Source: Syntrophomonas sp. (lineage in GTDB: Bacteria > Bacillota > Syntrophomonadia > Syntrophomonadales > Syntrophomonadaceae). Taken from it: DNA of 64,000 nt. The notes under the pieces are model-generated. The model was not told where the DNA came from. It saw nothing but the letters and a program-made list of their open reading frames with translations, and searched no databases. Shown here piece after piece: positions 62,890-64,000 of this stretch. The translations under genes were made by a program, and so were the position numbers. Where the stretch lies: contig JAENYG010000002.1 in assembly GCA_016841875.1 (NCBI GenBank), forward strand, positions 52,549-116,548. Direction: 5' to 3'. Each line of letters starts with the position of its first letter. Position 1 is the stretch's first letter.

Positions 62890-63161
62890 TTTGACGTTAA
62901 ACAATTGCTTATAGTATACCAAGATGAAAAAGGGGAATATCTTTTTGCAGCTAAATATCTGATAACCCATGGATCAATGAGGTGAATGAGAGGTGTGATC
63001 TCCCTCATATTTATCGTATAGCCAGGATTAGTGGTATCCATATCTTAATTGACAAGGTGCTGGTTCCGGACTGCATGTTTTTGCAGACGGGTGATAAGCG
63101 GATCTTTTTTATGATACCATGGAAAGATAAACAAACGATTATAGGGACTGGACACCACTGA
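62890..63161 (+). pseudogene. FAD-dependent dehydrogenase (GlpD/LhgO-like) fragment
   Basis: Two adjoining frames give FDVKQLLIVYQDEKGEYLFA-AKYLI and, after a frame change near 62960, DNPWINEV, RISGIHILIDK, GDKRIFFMIPWKDKQTIIGTG. These match the middle of glycerol-3-phosphate dehydrogenase-type DAO-fold enzymes (usual NAxGPW, KGxHxVVD, PWxxxTxIGTTD). Both ends are missing. It is a clear remnant. Between 62701 and 62889 I see nothing. Confidence 0.75.
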
Positions 63162-63191
63162 GATCTTTTAGGGGTTCTAAGGGGGTTTTTC

Positions 63192-63245
63192 GTCAACTTT
63201 CGTTTGACAGGAAACAGTGGGGACAGGGTTAAGGTCAGGGGACAC
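63192..63245. repeat. GGAAACAG repeat, copy 1
   Basis: A weak stem GTCAA/TTGAC (63192-63208) is followed by AGGAAACAGTGGGGACAGGG and TTAAGGTCAGGGG. The same tail occurs at 63929-63961. Confidence 0.75.
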
Positions 63246-63405
63246 ACCTTCTTTGAAGTACCTGGTTTGAAGGAATGTCCCCATTACATCCACTGACGCA
63301 GGACAGGACAGTCCCCCAGTTTCCTCAGTCCCTGATGTTTTCCAGGGAGGAGACCTCCGCGTTTCCTTAGCAGATTTTTAGAGTGAAGTAGGGTAAAATT
63401 ACATA

Positions 63406-63891
63406 ATGGAAGAATTTATTAAACAATTGTTTAGTTTCTTAACTATTGAATTGACGGTGCTTTTGACGGCGATGCTGCCGGTTATTGAGCTGAGGGGGGC
63501 AATTCCTATCGGTATTTCTATGGGATTGTCGCCGGTTAATGCTGCGGTTATAAGTTTTATCGGCAGTATGATTCCGGTTCCGTTTATTTTCTTTTGTGTG
63601 CGGCCGCTTTTCAACTATTTAAAGGGAACTAAGTTGTTTAAGAATATGGTGAACAGGTTTATCAAACGGTCTCTGGGTAAGAGCAGGAACGTGAAAAAGT
63701 ATGGGGCCTGGGGACTGGTCTTGTTTGTGGCGGTACCGCTGCCGGGGACCGGGGTTTGGACCGGAACTATAATTGCGGCTTTGCTGGATATTAGATTTAA
63801 GTGGGCTTTATCGGCGATTCTGCTGGGTAATTTGATTGCGGCGGTGGCGGTGATGGGATTGAGCAGTGGGATTGTGAGGGCGATGAGTTGA
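63406..63891 (+). CDS. Small multidrug export family protein (COG2426)
   Basis: The 161-residue protein has about four helices with the family core TAMLPVIELRGAIPIGISMG, GSMIPVPFIFF, KKYGAWGLVLFVAVPLPGTGVWTG and LLGNLIAAVAVMG. This group is annotated as putative small multidrug exporters, with little direct evidence. The ATG has only a weak AGGGT upstream. The gene is more GT-rich in third positions than its neighbours. Confidence 0.9.
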   Translation: MEEFIKQLFSFLTIELTVLLTAMLPVIELRGAIPIGISMGLSPVNAAVISFIGSMIPVPFIFFCVRPLFNYLKGTKLFKNMVNRFIKRSLGKSRNVKKYGAWGLVLFVAVPLPGTGVWTGTIIAALLDIRFKWALSAILLGNLIAAVAVMGLSSGIVRAMS

Positions 63892-63911
63892 GGGTTATAA
63901 AGGGGTTCTTG

Positions 63912-63962
63912 GTCAAGCTTCGCTTGACAGGAAACAGAGGGGACAGGGTTAAGGTCAGGGGC
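63912..63962. repeat. GGAAACAG repeat, copy 2
   Basis: GTCAAGC-TTC-GCTTGAC (63912-63928) is a perfect hairpin followed by AGGAAACAGAGGGGACAGGG and TTAAGGTCAGGGG. Confidence 0.8.
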
Positions 63963-63969
63963 GGCTTAG

Positions 63970-64000
63970 GTTTGGCTGACGCCAAACGGGAAACACGAGG
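63970..64000. repeat. GGAAACA repeat, copy 3, clipped
   Basis: GTTTGGC-TGAC-GCCAAAC (63970-63987) is a hairpin with a different stem, followed by GGGAAACACGAGG and the window end. It has the same layout as copy 2. Confidence 0.65.

Noticed and set aside
63011..63247. 78-codon minus-strand ORF with LTLTLSPLFPVK
   Set aside because: It is the reverse translation of the GGAAACAG repeat; the same string arises at 63797-63985.

Overview
This 64-kb window looks like chromosomal DNA of a spore-forming, anaerobic member of the Firmicutes, most likely a relative of Syntrophomonas. The evidence is indirect: YheC/YheD-type spore-coat ATP-grasp, Gls24, DUF3243, VanZ, YkuK and DUF421 genes, Shine-Dalgarno sites of the Firmicute type, a sigma-54/PAS regulator beside a thiolase, an acyl-CoA dehydrogenase remnant, and a polyhydroxyalkanoate (PHA) operon with a two-subunit synthase. 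No rRNA, tRNA, CRISPR array, prophage or intact transposase was recognised. The species assignment is inference.

Layout. 0-12 kb: a clipped ORF, RtcB RNA ligase, several small membrane proteins, HtpX protease, an RluA-type pseudouridine synthase, a membrane metallophosphoesterase, a secreted transglutaminase-like protein and a DUF4405 membrane protein. 12-20 kb: a 13-repeat propeller protein, a PAS-PAS-AAA-HTH sigma-54 activator with a near-perfect -24/-12 promoter before a thiolase gene, an acyl-CoA dehydrogenase stub ending near a cluster of long palindromes, and a DsrE-like/cysteine desulfurase pair. 20-31 kb: Gls24, an acyltransferase, a 1050-residue protein with 79 tandem YDxxG pentapeptides and a possible Cys-His-Asp peptidase end, then a TetR-adaptor-RND efflux operon. 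31-42 kb: ferredoxin-like protein, broken ParE toxin, YheC/D protein, the PHA operon (phasin-like, PhaE/R-like, MaoC hydratase, PhaC) on the minus strand, DUF421, then PadR-MoxR-VWA. 42-64 kb: mostly single housekeeping or membrane genes (HD, PAP2, YkuK, DUF362, C69 peptidase, glycerate kinase, VanZ, MarR-ABC-permease, methyltransferase, LOG-like, heparinase-like, small multidrug export), with a broken glycerate kinase copy and a broken FAD dehydrogenase fragment.

The most striking non-coding signal is a family of about 25 short palindromes. All share an asymmetric loop (GGGGACGG or GGGGACGTTCTTTTT), but the stems differ in sequence and are mostly perfectly paired (GAAGCA, GATGACA, TGAGTCA, TGACACAA, GGGACA, TTGTCA, TGCGACA). 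They usually sit within a few bases of a stop codon, sometimes as inverted pairs, and one supplies the last codons of the glycerate kinase gene. Together with a second variable-stem family at the right edge, they suggest a dispersed hairpin element system whose loop and tail, not stem, are conserved.
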